This document shows, piece by piece, positions 55,755 to 64,000 of a stretch of DNA of 64,000 nucleotides. A program made the translations under genes and the position numbers. The stretch is from Flavobacteriales bacterium (lineage in GTDB: Bacteria > Bacteroidota > Bacteroidia > UBA10329). The stretch spans positions 16,098 to 80,097 of the forward strand of contig WGMW01000022.1 of the NCBI GenBank assembly GCA_016124845.1, in the 5' to 3' direction. A model generated the notes under the pieces. It searched no databases. It was not told the origin of the DNA and saw nothing but the letters and a program-made list of their open reading frames with translations. Each line of letters starts with the position of its first letter. Within the stretch, counting starts at the first letter, position 1.

Positions 55755-56753
55755 TTACTCTTCAATCACTGGCCTGTACTCGGCCTGAATAACTTCTTTG
55801 GTATCTGTGCGGTAAATGAACGCAACTACGTTGCAGTGTTTGTCCACCCATTCGGTATCGATCTGCAACGAGTACGATACGTTTTCCACCGTTCCTGCTG
55901 TTAGGTTTCCGCTGCCTACCTGATCGCCCCACGTGCCATTGAAGTTATTGCGTAGCATGTGCATGTGCACGTAATCTTCCACTTTTTCACTTGGCAGAGA
56001 TGGGTCGTAATCCTTCTGCCAATCGATAATGCTATCCTCCGTTAAGGTGACGATAATGTTGTAAGGGCCATTGTTCAGGTCGTTCACCGCCTTGATATCA
56101 ATGCTCGTGGTAACCGTTCGCGAACCTTGGTTGTAAGTGTTCTGCATGGTCAATGAGGCATCTGCCGGAACGGCAAGAAGATTGGCCACCTGTGCGGCCC
56201 AAGCTGTGTACGATTGCGGGAACGATCCGCCCACATTTCTTCGATTTATCAATCCGTTGGGCAAGCCTTGGGCGCTATTGCCGAACTCTGTGTTCCAAGC
56301 GTTTCCAGAGGGTGTTCGGTAGTCGTTTGCAAAGCTGCCATCCGGGTTGTTCTCTGGCTGCGCGAAAAAGCCTACATGCACGGCCATTGGCACTACGCGG
56401 TCGCCCCACGTGCATTGCAGGTCGTGCAAAACAGAAGCAGCTCTCGGACAGTTACCGCAGGTGTGACCCGTGTAATCTTCCACCAGTACTTTCCGCACGT
56501 TCTCGTATCGGCAATGGCAATCATCAACAATGGCATTGGGGTCGTAATTGGTAGCGGTGGAATCGGTACAGCCTCTGAAGAGATTCGGATCGTATTGGCA
56601 CGAACCGTCATCATGCGTAGCATCTTGATCGTAATTCTCCGCTATCGGGTCGGTGCAACCGTAATGAGGCGGATCCAATACATCGCATGCCGAAAAACCA
56701 ATGGCGAACAAGGCCATAAGGAAGAATGCAAGATCGGATCGTTTATGCAGCAT
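55755..56753 (-). CDS. Omp28-related lipoprotein with GCTDPxAxNYD repeats
   Basis: The ATG at 56751-56753, 2 bases behind the DUF6029-like stop, gives 332 residues with a lipobox FSAC at about 23. Two copies of the marine-Bacteroidota motif GCTDPIAENYDQDATHDDGSC / GCTDSTATNYDPNAIVDDCHC follow. The main domain is Omp28-like, opening with VLVEDYTGHTCGNCPRAASVLHDL, which holds a CxxC of thioredoxin type. It forms an operon with the DUF6029-like and TlpA genes, so a thiol-linked envelope role is possible. Confidence 0.85.
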   Translation of the reverse strand: MLHKRSDLAFFLMALFAIGFSACDVLDPPHYGCTDPIAENYDQDATHDDGSCQYDPNLFRGCTDSTATNYDPNAIVDDCHCRYENVRKVLVEDYTGHTCGNCPRAASVLHDLQCTWGDRVVPMAVHVGFFAQPENNPDGSFANDYRTPSGNAWNTEFGNSAQGLPNGLINRRNVGGSFPQSYTAWAAQVANLLAVPADASLTMQNTYNQGSRTVTTSIDIKAVNDLNNGPYNIIVTLTEDSIIDWQKDYDPSLPSEKVEDYVHMHMLRNNFNGTWGDQVGSGNLTAGTVENVSYSLQIDTEWVDKHCNVVAFIYRTDTKEVIQAEYRPVIEE

Positions 56754-56755
56754 GC

Positions 56756-58417
56756 TCAAAAACTTGTGGTGATTGAAAGTGTGACCCCGTTCGATGCAGG
56801 AACGTTTCTGCATATACCTCCAACGCAGAAGATACCCGCACGTTGTCTTCCGTAGCCAAGCGTTACGCGCGTGGCGTTGTGAATGTAACCCACCGTGATG
56901 GAAGGATAGTGGAGGCGTTTTTCCTCATGCGGATTCCCGTAATTCCATTGGTCGGTAACGGCCACGAACATGTGGGGCGACCAGTTGTATTCCAGCAATG
57001 CCATGGCCCAATCTCCTTGGTCCGGATGATCTTTTTTCACCCAAAGTCCCTGCATTTCCAACCTCAGCGAATGTCTGGCAGCGACTTTATAGGTGACGTC
57101 CAAAATGCCAATGTTGGCGTGGATGGTCCCATAACCGACCAGTCCTTGCACCACGTCTTTGTTGTAGGTGATGTTGAGGTATTTGGCCACCATTTTGAAT
57201 TTGCTGCTGAACTTCTTGTTTATCTCAAAATTGATGTCTCGGAAATACAGATCGCCCAGTTGGAAATACTTATTGGTGTACCCGCTTTCTGCGGCATTGA
57301 TGGTGTTCACCAGTCCGTGCACCTCCGAATAGTTGAGCAACAGATTGATACCGTATTTTCCTCCCAGTTTCGATTTCTTCGGGACCTTATAGCTCACCTC
57401 GCCCTGAAACGCCCATTCGCCATTGGGTTGGGTAGCATACGGATAGAGGCTGGCCGCCAACTGATAAGTATGCTGCTTGGTAAGGGCTGGCAGATAATTG
57501 ATGTTCAGGTTGAAACCAGAGGCGGTCCTGTCTGAGCGGAAATCCATGTTGTCGATGCGCTTGGCACCCACCACCACGCCAAGTCCTTTTTGCGAGTAGG
57601 CTGCCGTGACCAACAACCCATTTCCAGGATTGTAGTTCTTATGGAGTTCTCCGTTAACGCTCAGCACGTTTGTCGCCTGCGGGTCGTTGATCTTGCTCAC
57701 ATATTCGGCCGAAAGATTCCATTTGCCATAGATGAGGTTGGTGCGGGCAGCCCAGGCACCAACGTTCTGCGGCAGGTTGAAATCCGGGTCATCGTCTTTC
57801 TGATATTTACTTACGAAACTTCCTCCGAAGGTGGCTCGGAACTTGGTTTCGGCCAAGGCCTTGAACGTTTCGTTCAGTGCAATTTCCCCATCAAAACCTC
57901 GTACAATTCCTTCGCCATACGTGAAGAACGAACGCTGCTTACCGATGAGGCCGATCAAACGGACACCGCCCAGCACATGCGCTTTCACACGGGCACCATC
58001 AAAAACGTTATCGTAACCCAATCCGCGGTTCTCGTAGGCCCGTAGGATCATTCCCGAACCGAACTGTTCGTAAAAGTTACCTACGGTGATGGTGAGGAAG
58101 TCGGCATCGAACGTGGCATAGCGATACGTGATTCCCTGTCCTTGGTAGCGCCTGTCGAAACCCAAAATGGCATTGAGGTAATTCTCATAGCGCATTCCAA
58201 CCTGAAACTTTCCTTTGGTGTAGATCAGGTTGGTGAAACCGTTCATCAGCAATTTCTCCGGAACGGGAGGCGCGCCAATGATCGTATCGGGATTGTAATA
58301 CTGGGCATCGAACTGCACGTTGCCGTGAATTTCGCCCCATTTGCCCGATTCCTGCGCTTCGGCCAAACCGAATACTGAACAGAAAATGACCGTTGTGAGT
58401 AAGCGGTTTCTGAACAT
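56756..58417 (-). CDS. DUF6029-like outer-membrane protein
   Basis: This 553-residue protein has a signal peptide ending AEAQ and long runs of amphipathic strands to the C-terminus (ASNGVTLSITTSF), a beta-barrel pattern. FEQ.GSGM.LRAYE-RGLGYDN is a recognised stretch of the DUF6029 family, often next to Omp28-like and TlpA-like genes. Function is unknown. A Cys pair CVGGIC near the C-terminus is unusual for a barrel. Confidence 0.75.
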   Translation of the reverse strand: MFRNRLLTTVIFCSVFGLAEAQESGKWGEIHGNVQFDAQYYNPDTIIGAPPVPEKLLMNGFTNLIYTKGKFQVGMRYENYLNAILGFDRRYQGQGITYRYATFDADFLTITVGNFYEQFGSGMILRAYENRGLGYDNVFDGARVKAHVLGGVRLIGLIGKQRSFFTYGEGIVRGFDGEIALNETFKALAETKFRATFGGSFVSKYQKDDDPDFNLPQNVGAWAARTNLIYGKWNLSAEYVSKINDPQATNVLSVNGELHKNYNPGNGLLVTAAYSQKGLGVVVGAKRIDNMDFRSDRTASGFNLNINYLPALTKQHTYQLAASLYPYATQPNGEWAFQGEVSYKVPKKSKLGGKYGINLLLNYSEVHGLVNTINAAESGYTNKYFQLGDLYFRDINFEINKKFSSKFKMVAKYLNITYNKDVVQGLVGYGTIHANIGILDVTYKVAARHSLRLEMQGLWVKKDHPDQGDWAMALLEYNWSPHMFVAVTDQWNYGNPHEEKRLHYPSITVGYIHNATRVTLGYGRQRAGIFCVGGICRNVPASNGVTLSITTSF

Positions 58418-58444
58418 ACTGGAGATGAGAATTCGAAAAAGGGA

Positions 58445-58951
58445 TTATTTGCCAGCGTTCTCCTTCACCACCTCGTAAAGGTGTTCTTCATCGCCAACCA
58501 CATAGGCATTGTGCGACCAGACCACCTGCTTGTCGCCATTGAGTACAAACGTGTGTGGAACGGTATTCACGTTCATCACACGCTTAAAGTCGCCATTGGG
58601 ATCCATGTAAACCTCGTAATCCCAATCCTTTCCGTTGACGAACGGAGCCACTTTGGCCGTGTTCCGCGCATCATCAATGGAAATGGCAATGAGCTTCACA
58701 CCCGTTTCTTCCTGCCAATCTTCATACACATCGGCAATGGTGTTCAATTCGAGAACACACGGTTTGCACCACGTGGCCCAGAAACTGATGACGATAGGCT
58801 TTCCATCGTTATCAAAATCCTTGGTGTCGAAGCTTTTGCCTTCGAGCGTTTTGACCACGGCTGAGGGAAGGTCCCAGTTCTTTTTGGCCACTTGGGCCTG
58901 TGTTGCAACACAGGTGAGGAGAATGGAAAGGGTGAGAAGTGCGTGTTTCAT
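58445..58951 (-). CDS. TlpA/ResA-like thiol-disulfide oxidoreductase
   Basis: This 168-residue thioredoxin-fold protein has a signal peptide (to about VATQAQ) and the redox motif WATWCKPCVLELN at about 57-69. KPIVISFWATWCKPC and the later TVPHTFVLNGDKQVVW with cis-Pro are typical. It reduces or oxidises thiols in the periplasm. It leads the operon with the DUF6029-like and Omp28 genes; both Omp28 proteins nearby have their own CxxC and could be its partners. Confidence 0.9.
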   Translation of the reverse strand: MKHALLTLSILLTCVATQAQVAKKNWDLPSAVVKTLEGKSFDTKDFDNDGKPIVISFWATWCKPCVLELNTIADVYEDWQEETGVKLIAISIDDARNTAKVAPFVNGKDWDYEVYMDPNGDFKRVMNVNTVPHTFVLNGDKQVVWSHNAYVVGDEEHLYEVVKENAGK

Positions 58952-58965
58952 GGTTCAATATTAGT

Positions 58966-59024
58966 TCTAAAAATCCGAAGGCCACAGATCAAATACCGTT
59001 CCGTACTTGACCGTGGCCTCCGAA
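58966..59024 (-). terminator. Rho-independent terminator of the 59038 gene
   Basis: On the minus strand TTCGGAGGCCAC pairs with GTGGCCTTCGGA over 12 positions (two wobbles), with a loop of about 27 bases and then TTTTTAG. The large loop is unusual. Confidence 0.75.
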
Positions 59025-59037
59025 TATGAAGCAGATC

Positions 59038-60744
59038 TTATTTCTGTACTGAAAGCATACGTGTTGCTCTTCCGTTTTCAAGTTCTATGCTCACGGTGTA
59101 CAATCCGCTTGCAAGTTGATCGGTGTTCAGCACCAAGTTGTTCGTTCCTACATTCAGATTGCCGATGTTGTGGCTGTAAACAACGGCTCCCAATGCGTTG
59201 AAAATGCGCACTGTACCTCTGTCGGCAGCATTCATTTCCATGCGCAATGTGGTGTTGTTGGATGTCGGGTTCGGATAAAGGATCATGCCATCAACATTGC
59301 TTGGAAGCTCTGCGATTCCCTGAACGAAAGGAACTTTTTTGAAAGCTGCCTGAATCACCTCCTTGGTGCTGTTGTTCTGAACGAACGCCACTACAATCAC
59401 ACCATTCAATGATTCCCATAGATCGTAGCTGCCCTGAGATGGGTCGCCAGATGGAGTTTCTGTGAACGTGTAGCTCTTGCTGACGCTTTGCGCGGCACCT
59501 GCAGTGAGGGAACTGAGGGTTGTTCCGCTTGCACTTGGCAGCATCTTGCGCTCAGCAAAATGATACTCGTCCTGCGATGTGGTGGAGGCAACGTAATCGT
59601 AGTACTCCTCAACTGCAACGATGTGCAATTTGTGCGTTCCGCTGAAATTGGCGTATGGTGTCACTTCCACATCAGCCGTGATCTCCATTCCGTTTCGGGT
59701 CACATCCAGGTTGATGTCCATGAAGGCGGCTTTCGCAGCAGCGTCATTCAACTCGGCAGCATTGCCATAGATCATCTCAGAACCATCCAACCAAGGAGAA
59801 GGAATACCTGAAACATCATAATAACCTCTTCGGCTGCTACCATCGCTGTTGTAGCTTGGGTCGTTTCCTGGAGAAGGCCAATCCATCTGATACTTGACGG
59901 CCGCAATGTTTGAACCAGGCTGGTTCGTGTTCAAACTGACCAAGGTCGGGTCGAACGTACTGTTGAAACTGGCACAAGGATTACAAGTGGAGCTGGTGAA
60001 TTCCTCAACCAACGTAACGCGTTGAACGCTCTGAGTGGCCACTTCCACATCTTGACTGTACATGTCGTTGGCAGCAACCGCATCTCCGCTCACTCCAGAA
60101 AGCACATAATCAATGGTGTGTCCACCAACAGTCGCATTCCAAGGAGTAGTGAAAGAGAAGCTTCCTGTGGCTCCCGGAGCAATGGTGTTTGAGAACGACT
60201 GTTGAACAGGTGTTCCATTGTCAACTGCATACGAAAGGTCGAATCCTGTAATGCTCGCGATTCCATTGTTCTTTACCGAACCGGAAACGGTTGTGCTGCC
60301 TTGTGCGATAACTGCCGCAATATCTGACATGGATATGCCAAGGTCGGTGCCAAGGGTAACCGTTGCTGTTTCCTGATCGGCAAAAGAACCACCGGTGGAA
60401 ACATCGGTACCACCAACGCTTACTGCCCAAGCCCCGTTTCCGTAAGCGCAGCACATACCATCGCCATACTGGTCATTCACAGTAATGTAGATGGTGCTTC
60501 CATCAGGAACACAGAATGTAACGGGTGTCTGTGGAAATGCTCCCGAAGAAGACTGGTCTGTGTAAGGTCCTCCGGTTGCATAGGAAGGATTCCCTCCCGG
60601 ACCGGTGATGCTCCAAGTTGTTTCAGAGCCGTAGGCATCGGTGGTTACGGTCATGGTCACTTCCGTCTCACCGGAAGGACATTGGGCGAAAGCAGCGGTT
60701 CCGAGACCCAGCATCGCAATAAAAGTCAGTAGATTTTTTTTCAT
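59038..60744 (-). CDS. Omp28-related protein with T9SS type A sorting domain
   Basis: This 568-residue secreted protein has a signal peptide (to AAFAQ). Residues 20-120 recall a pre-peptidase-like beta domain (VPDGSTIYITVNDQYGDGMCC). The centre is Omp28-like, opening with VTLVEEFTSSTCNPCASFNSTFD, including a CxxC. The end, from about 490 (MILYPNPTSNNTTLRMEMNAADRGTVRIFNALGAVVYSHNI...LASGLYTVSIELENGRATRMLSVQK), is a type A sorting domain for type IX secretion. It has its own terminator and a TACATTTG box upstream. Confidence 0.88.
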   Translation of the reverse strand: MKKNLLTFIAMLGLGTAAFAQCPSGETEVTMTVTTDAYGSETTWSITGPGGNPSYATGGPYTDQSSSGAFPQTPVTFCVPDGSTIYITVNDQYGDGMCCAYGNGAWAVSVGGTDVSTGGSFADQETATVTLGTDLGISMSDIAAVIAQGSTTVSGSVKNNGIASITGFDLSYAVDNGTPVQQSFSNTIAPGATGSFSFTTPWNATVGGHTIDYVLSGVSGDAVAANDMYSQDVEVATQSVQRVTLVEEFTSSTCNPCASFNSTFDPTLVSLNTNQPGSNIAAVKYQMDWPSPGNDPSYNSDGSSRRGYYDVSGIPSPWLDGSEMIYGNAAELNDAAAKAAFMDINLDVTRNGMEITADVEVTPYANFSGTHKLHIVAVEEYYDYVASTTSQDEYHFAERKMLPSASGTTLSSLTAGAAQSVSKSYTFTETPSGDPSQGSYDLWESLNGVIVVAFVQNNSTKEVIQAAFKKVPFVQGIAELPSNVDGMILYPNPTSNNTTLRMEMNAADRGTVRIFNALGAVVYSHNIGNLNVGTNNLVLNTDQLASGLYTVSIELENGRATRMLSVQK

Positions 60745-60787
60745 GTCGAAATAAGAGTTAGTAGCCTTAAAGGTTGATAATTCGCAT

Positions 60788-60795
60788 CAAATGTA
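60788..60795 (-). promoter_or_regulatory. Promoter -7 box TACATTTG of the 59038 gene
   Basis: Exact TAnnTTTG match on the minus strand, 43 bases before the ATG. No -33 element is evident at the standard distance. Confidence 0.45.
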
Positions 60796-60887
60796 ATAAC
60801 CAGTATATTCTTTTAAGGGCAACGGCAACGACAAAAGTTTGATATTGCTTGCTTAAATTCGCCATTTAAACAACACGACCTGAAATT

Positions 60888-61595
60888 ATGAAATACCTAT
60901 ACGTGGCCTTGTTGAGCATTTTGGGGATGAATGTCCAAGCTCAGAACAACCTTTCCATATCCAGTCTCGATCGCAATCCTTGGGGAGCTGTTAATGCATC
61001 GGTCATTCAGACTGATGGTGTTATCGAGAACAGTGGCTCCAATGATATTGAGGTGATGGTGCGCAGAACCATTGTTGATACTGTTCCCGGGTCTCAGAAC
61101 TACTTCTGCTGGGTGCAGTGCTACGAACCACAGACTGAGGTTTCGCCATCTCCGCTTACGATTCCGGCCGGCCAGAGTGCCAGCGATTTTTATGCCGATT
61201 ATAAGCCGAATGGCAACGCAGGCGTAAGTACCATGATCTATTGCTTCTATGACAGATTGGTGCAATCCGATTCAGTTTGCGCCACCGTACGTTTCAGCGC
61301 CAGCCCAGCTGGAATTCTGGACGTTTTTGCGGGCGATCGTTCTGGCGTAAGCGAATCCTATCCGAATCCTGCTCGCAGCATTGCCAATATCAATTATGCG
61401 TTGGCGCAAGGATGGCGCAAGGCCGAGATAAAGGTGTATAGCATGCTCGGTTCGTTGGTAAAGCAGGTTGCCTTGAAAGAGAATCAGGGAACACTCAAAC
61501 TGAATGTTTCCACGCTGCCATCGGGCATGTACTTCTACATGCTTACGGTTGATGACCGCGAGATAAGCACCAAGAAAATGCTGGTCACAAAATAA
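60888..61595 (+). CDS. Secreted protein with T9SS type A sorting domain
   Basis: This 235-residue protein has a signal peptide (MKYLYVALLSILGMNVQAQ). Residues about 20-145 form a beta-sandwich-like domain of unknown role with four Cys. The C-terminal 75 residues (SESYPNPARSIANINYALAQGWRKAEIKVYSMLGSLVKQV...TLPSGMYFYMLTVDDREISTKKMLVTK) are a type A sorting domain, so the protein is exported across the outer membrane. It overlaps the convergent sirtuin gene by 11 bases. Confidence 0.85.
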   Translation: MKYLYVALLSILGMNVQAQNNLSISSLDRNPWGAVNASVIQTDGVIENSGSNDIEVMVRRTIVDTVPGSQNYFCWVQCYEPQTEVSPSPLTIPAGQSASDFYADYKPNGNAGVSTMIYCFYDRLVQSDSVCATVRFSASPAGILDVFAGDRSGVSESYPNPARSIANINYALAQGWRKAEIKVYSMLGSLVKQVALKENQGTLKLNVSTLPSGMYFYMLTVDDREISTKKMLVTK

Positions 61596-62286
61596 TCTCT
61601 CCATTCAGGAGCGAATCGACAAGCCGGGGCAATGTTGCTCCGGCTTTGTCATTGATGGCCGTCACCGATTCGGGGTAGACCAGTTCGTTGGCCTTCGGAT
61701 CAATGATCCAAATGGGCGCATTGGGCCGCGCATATTGGTAAAGCCCCGCTGCGGGGTACACGTTCAAGGATGTACCGACAATCATAATGGCATCCGATCC
61801 GGAAACAAGCTGCGCGGCAGGATAAAGGTTCGGCACCTCCTCTCCGAACCAGACGATATGCGGTCGCAGTTGATGGCCGTGTTCGCATACATCGCCCATT
61901 TTCAGTTCCCAACCTTCGAGGTCATAGACCGAATTGGGATTTCCAGTACTTCGAACCTGTTTCAACTGTCCGTGCAGATGCAGCACATTCCAGTTTCCTG
62001 CACGTTCGTGCAGGTCGTCCACATTCTGGGTGATCACCTGCACGTCAAATGCATCCTGTAGTTTGGTAATGGCGAAGTGAGCTGCATTCGGTTCTACCTC
62101 ATACAATTGCTTTCTGCGGAGGTTGTAAAACTCCAGTACCAATTGCGGGTTGCGGTGCCATGCCTCGGGTGTGGCCACATCCTCTATGCGGTGATTCTCC
62201 CACAGTCCATTCGCATCACGGAACGTGCTAATGCCACTTTCTGCGCTGATGCCTGCACCGGTCAGGATGGAAATTCGTTTTTGCAC
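61585..62286 (-). CDS. cobB: Sirtuin (NAD-dependent protein deacylase), zinc cysteines missing
   Basis: This 233-residue Sir2-family protein has TGAGISAESGISTFRD, the class III FYNLRRKQL motif (Tyr and Arg that bind succinyl or malonyl groups), VITQNVDDLHERAG, and catalytic His in HLHGQ. After this, the usual four zinc-binding Cys are not present: only one Cys remains (GDVCEHGHQLRP). PHIVWFGEEVP and GTSLNVYPAA are normal. It probably removes acyl groups from lysines, with a zinc-free small domain. Confidence 0.9.
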   Translation of the reverse strand: MQKRISILTGAGISAESGISTFRDANGLWENHRIEDVATPEAWHRNPQLVLEFYNLRRKQLYEVEPNAAHFAITKLQDAFDVQVITQNVDDLHERAGNWNVLHLHGQLKQVRSTGNPNSVYDLEGWELKMGDVCEHGHQLRPHIVWFGEEVPNLYPAAQLVSGSDAIMIVGTSLNVYPAAGLYQYARPNAPIWIIDPKANELVYPESVTAINDKAGATLPRLVDSLLNGEIIL

Positions 62287-62301
62287 GAGGCAAAATTAAA
62301 G

Positions 62302-63264
62302 CTAACCAGAAATGGTCACTTCGTACTGCGCATCTGTGTCCGGACTGCTGTTGGAAATATTGAGGAACGGAGGCAATGGACCACTGGCCGTACTGTTTCC
62401 CGTAACGGCTACCTGCTCCCCTGCATTGACCGTTTGCCCATCCACGCACGGGTCAGTGGCGGTAGCGCTACCGCATACTTTGAAAGGAACTGTTCCCGTA
62501 TTCTTTACCGTAATGGTCGCATCGGGCGCAATATCGGATGCTACATTGGCAGTTGTATTTGGGGCCACAGTTCCGGTCAGTACAGTTACGGGCGGGGTGG
62601 CACCGCCACCGGGTACGTTGTAAATGATGTAGTCGCTGTATTTGGCCTCGTTGCGCGTTATCCAATGGTCTTTTCCAAAGTCGAACAGTTCTACAATATT
62701 GGCATACAGATCGTTGGCCAGGTCAACGCGTTCCTGCGTGGCCACGTGGCGGGCGCGATTGGCAGTGTCCTGTGCATCAATGGCATCATCCAAGGCGGTT
62801 GTGAGCGTATCAAGGTCGGTTATCATGGCGGCCGTTACTCCCTTGGGGCCAAGTTCGGTCAAATATTGTGTGGCCACCCGCGACACTCTTCCGCCACAGC
62901 GAACAAGGTCATTGTCACTCATGTCGTCCAGCCCTTTGGTGCCGAACCGATTGTACTTGGCAGAATCTACGGGAAATACCTGTTTTACCCTTACCATGAT
63001 GCTTCGGATGCTCACCTTCAGTGCATCGGCAGCAGCGTCCTTGTTCTCGGTGGCCTCGCTTGCAATACCCTGTAGTTCTTCATCGGTAGGGTAGTCCTTC
63101 AGTGCCTGTGTCTTTGCGGCCAGGTCGGTGCGGTAAGTGCCATCCACTCCATAGTCCAATAGTTCCGCTGCATCGCGGTCCATCAGGTCATCAGCCTTGT
63201 CGCCCAATTGCTCCAGATCTGCAAATGAGAAATTGAATGCGGTTTTTGATTCTTGCTTTTTCAT
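62302..63264 (-). CDS. Conserved protein of unknown function
   Basis: The ATG at 63262-63264 gives 320 residues; 30 codons upstream have no family character. The N-terminal 215 residues are helical (FSFADLEQLGDKADDLMDRDAAELLDYGVDG..., VFPVDSAKYNRFGTKGLDDMSDNDLVR), of a type I have seen in Bacteroidota but cannot name. After a Gly/Pro linker (VPGGGATPPV) comes a beta-rich domain of about 90 residues with one possible disulfide (VCGSATATDPCVDG). No signal peptide. It lies 15 bases upstream of the sirtuin start and may share its transcript. Confidence 0.68.
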   Translation of the reverse strand: MKKQESKTAFNFSFADLEQLGDKADDLMDRDAAELLDYGVDGTYRTDLAAKTQALKDYPTDEELQGIASEATENKDAAADALKVSIRSIMVRVKQVFPVDSAKYNRFGTKGLDDMSDNDLVRCGGRVSRVATQYLTELGPKGVTAAMITDLDTLTTALDDAIDAQDTANRARHVATQERVDLANDLYANIVELFDFGKDHWITRNEAKYSDYIIYNVPGGGATPPVTVLTGTVAPNTTANVASDIAPDATITVKNTGTVPFKVCGSATATDPCVDGQTVNAGEQVAVTGNSTASGPLPPFLNISNSSPDTDAQYEVTISG

Positions 63265-63530
63265 GACGTTAAGTTTTAATGTTTTTCTCATAACTTTATG
63301 GGAACTATTATTAGTATGAACGAAACTATTTTTTAACGTTTGTTCACTTTCCACATTTTATTCATCTTCTATGTCGGTATAACATAAACAAAATCAAAAG
63401 ACCTGTCAGCACCACGAACGGAACTCTTGATAGGATGAGGAAAGATGTTTGTTAAGGGAATGGAGGGGTCGGTAGCTCGAATTGCTCCCATAGGTATACG
63501 AATCGTTCATTTAGCATTGTTGTAGGTTCA

Positions 63531-63624
63531 ATACGCAATGCCCATCGCGCGCTCCGCAAAGCCAACCGCACCGTCCGCAAGCCCAAAAGGAGTGTCCGCA
63601 ATGCCAAAAGGAGTGCCTTGGGCA
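63531..63624 (+). repeat. Degenerate tandem repeat tract of about 21 nt (10+11), second site
   Basis: The 540-base stretch from 63355 to 63897 holds no gene I can support. Within it are about four units of CTCCGCAAAG-like 10-mers each followed by an 11-mer (CCAACCGCACC, CCAAAAGGAGT twice). The 10-mer is the same as CTCTGCAAAG at 37.6 kb apart from one base. The rest of the gap is A/T-rich. Confidence 0.6.
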
Positions 63625-63897
63625 TGGCTGAGCGAGACGATGGTGTTGGATAGCTGGTCGGTCCGAATGAAAAAATTATTAAACGGTTCTGTGTTTGTTT
63701 CGGGAGTATTTTGACATATTTTTTTACAATAGTTTGTAAATGATAAAAAAATGATTTAGCATTGACCTGACGAAACCATTGGAACAGGGAAGTTGGGAAT
63801 TGGGAAGAACTGTGGATGACGGGGTGTTGGGTTTCCGCTACAGCGTAACCTACTATTCAAAACGTACGTCTCCCTATAAAGGATTGATTCCGATATT

Positions 63898-64000
63898 TCA
63901 TAGCTTAATAGGCTTTTTGATTATTTCCCACGCTTTTTCTTTCCCTATTGCAGATGCTGGCGACTCTGCATACGAAACAAATATTTCGTTTTGTTTTGTG
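63898..64000 (-). CDS. Possible C-terminal fragment of a gene cut by the window edge
   Basis: A minus-strand frame is open from the edge to a TGA at 63898-63900 and encodes 33 residues ending SAIGKEKAWEIIKKPIKL. The mix of residues looks protein-like, but the fragment is too short to name, and chance is possible. Confidence 0.3.
   Translation of the reverse strand, partial: TKQNEIFVSYAESPASAIGKEKAWEIIKKPIKL

Noticed and set aside
63898..64000. TIR domain, suggested by IFVSYAES at the right edge
   Set aside because: The string lies within the last 33 residues of a frame, while TIR domains begin with it and need over 100 residues after it.

Overview
The window looks like a chromosomal segment of a marine-type Bacteroidota, most likely Flavobacteriales. 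Three things support this: C-terminal sorting domains of the type IX secretion system on three proteins, promoters of the TAnnTTTG type often placed a few bases before the start codon, and several outer-membrane families typical of this phylum (DUF6029-like, Omp28-related, PorT-like). No rRNA, tRNA or CRISPR was recognised. Family names come from motif reading without database searches.

Layout. 1-4782: edge of an RND exporter, a fatty acid desaturase, a PEBP-like lipoprotein, a small Cys/Lys-rich ORF, a DUF1287 protein, an alpha/beta hydrolase and a phosphopantetheinyl transferase. 4779-11165 (minus): deoC, two aldehyde dehydrogenase-family genes separated by a GxxExxY gene with inverted repeats, an SLC13 permease and cysQ. 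11257-17484 (plus): cysC, cysD, cysN, an hldE-like gene, GDP-fucose synthase and GDP-mannose dehydratase. 17651-32271 (plus): a Wzx/Wzy-type exopolysaccharide cluster with two sulfotransferases, glycosyltransferases, an acetyltransferase, an AsnB-like amidotransferase, a GDP-mannose dehydrogenase, an initiating glycosyl-phosphate transferase and a Wzi-like protein. 32294-35482 (minus): the Wzc-like kinase and Wza-like export protein. 35510-39797: aspS, a degenerate 21-nt repeat tract, tadA and a T9SS cargo protein.

39800-43300 is an accessory block of small unrelated minus-strand genes, mostly secreted, separated by copies of a roughly 50-nt repeat and bounded by two near-identical 74-nt direct repeats. 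43311-54343: an M16 protease, a secreted protein, an HtrA-like protease, a conserved protein, ruvB, a second GxxExxY gene with its own inverted repeats, queG, and a gene interrupted by an in-frame TAG. 54463-63264: ubiX, PorT-like, Omp28, DUF6029-like, TlpA, a second Omp28 protein, a small T9SS protein, a sirtuin and a conserved protein. The last 700 bases are mostly non-coding, with a second tract of the 21-nt repeat.

How the genes fit together. Sulfate import (SLC13), activation (CysDN), APS phosphorylation (CysC), two sulfotransferases and PAP removal (CysQ) lie beside a polysaccharide export cluster, and no sulfate-reduction gene is visible. The simplest reading is a sulfated, fucose- and uronate-containing exopolysaccharide. 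The best candidates for undescribed biology are the two GxxExxY elements, each bounded by inverted repeats and placed at the stop codon of an upstream gene, and the cassette-like repeat array at 40-43 kb.
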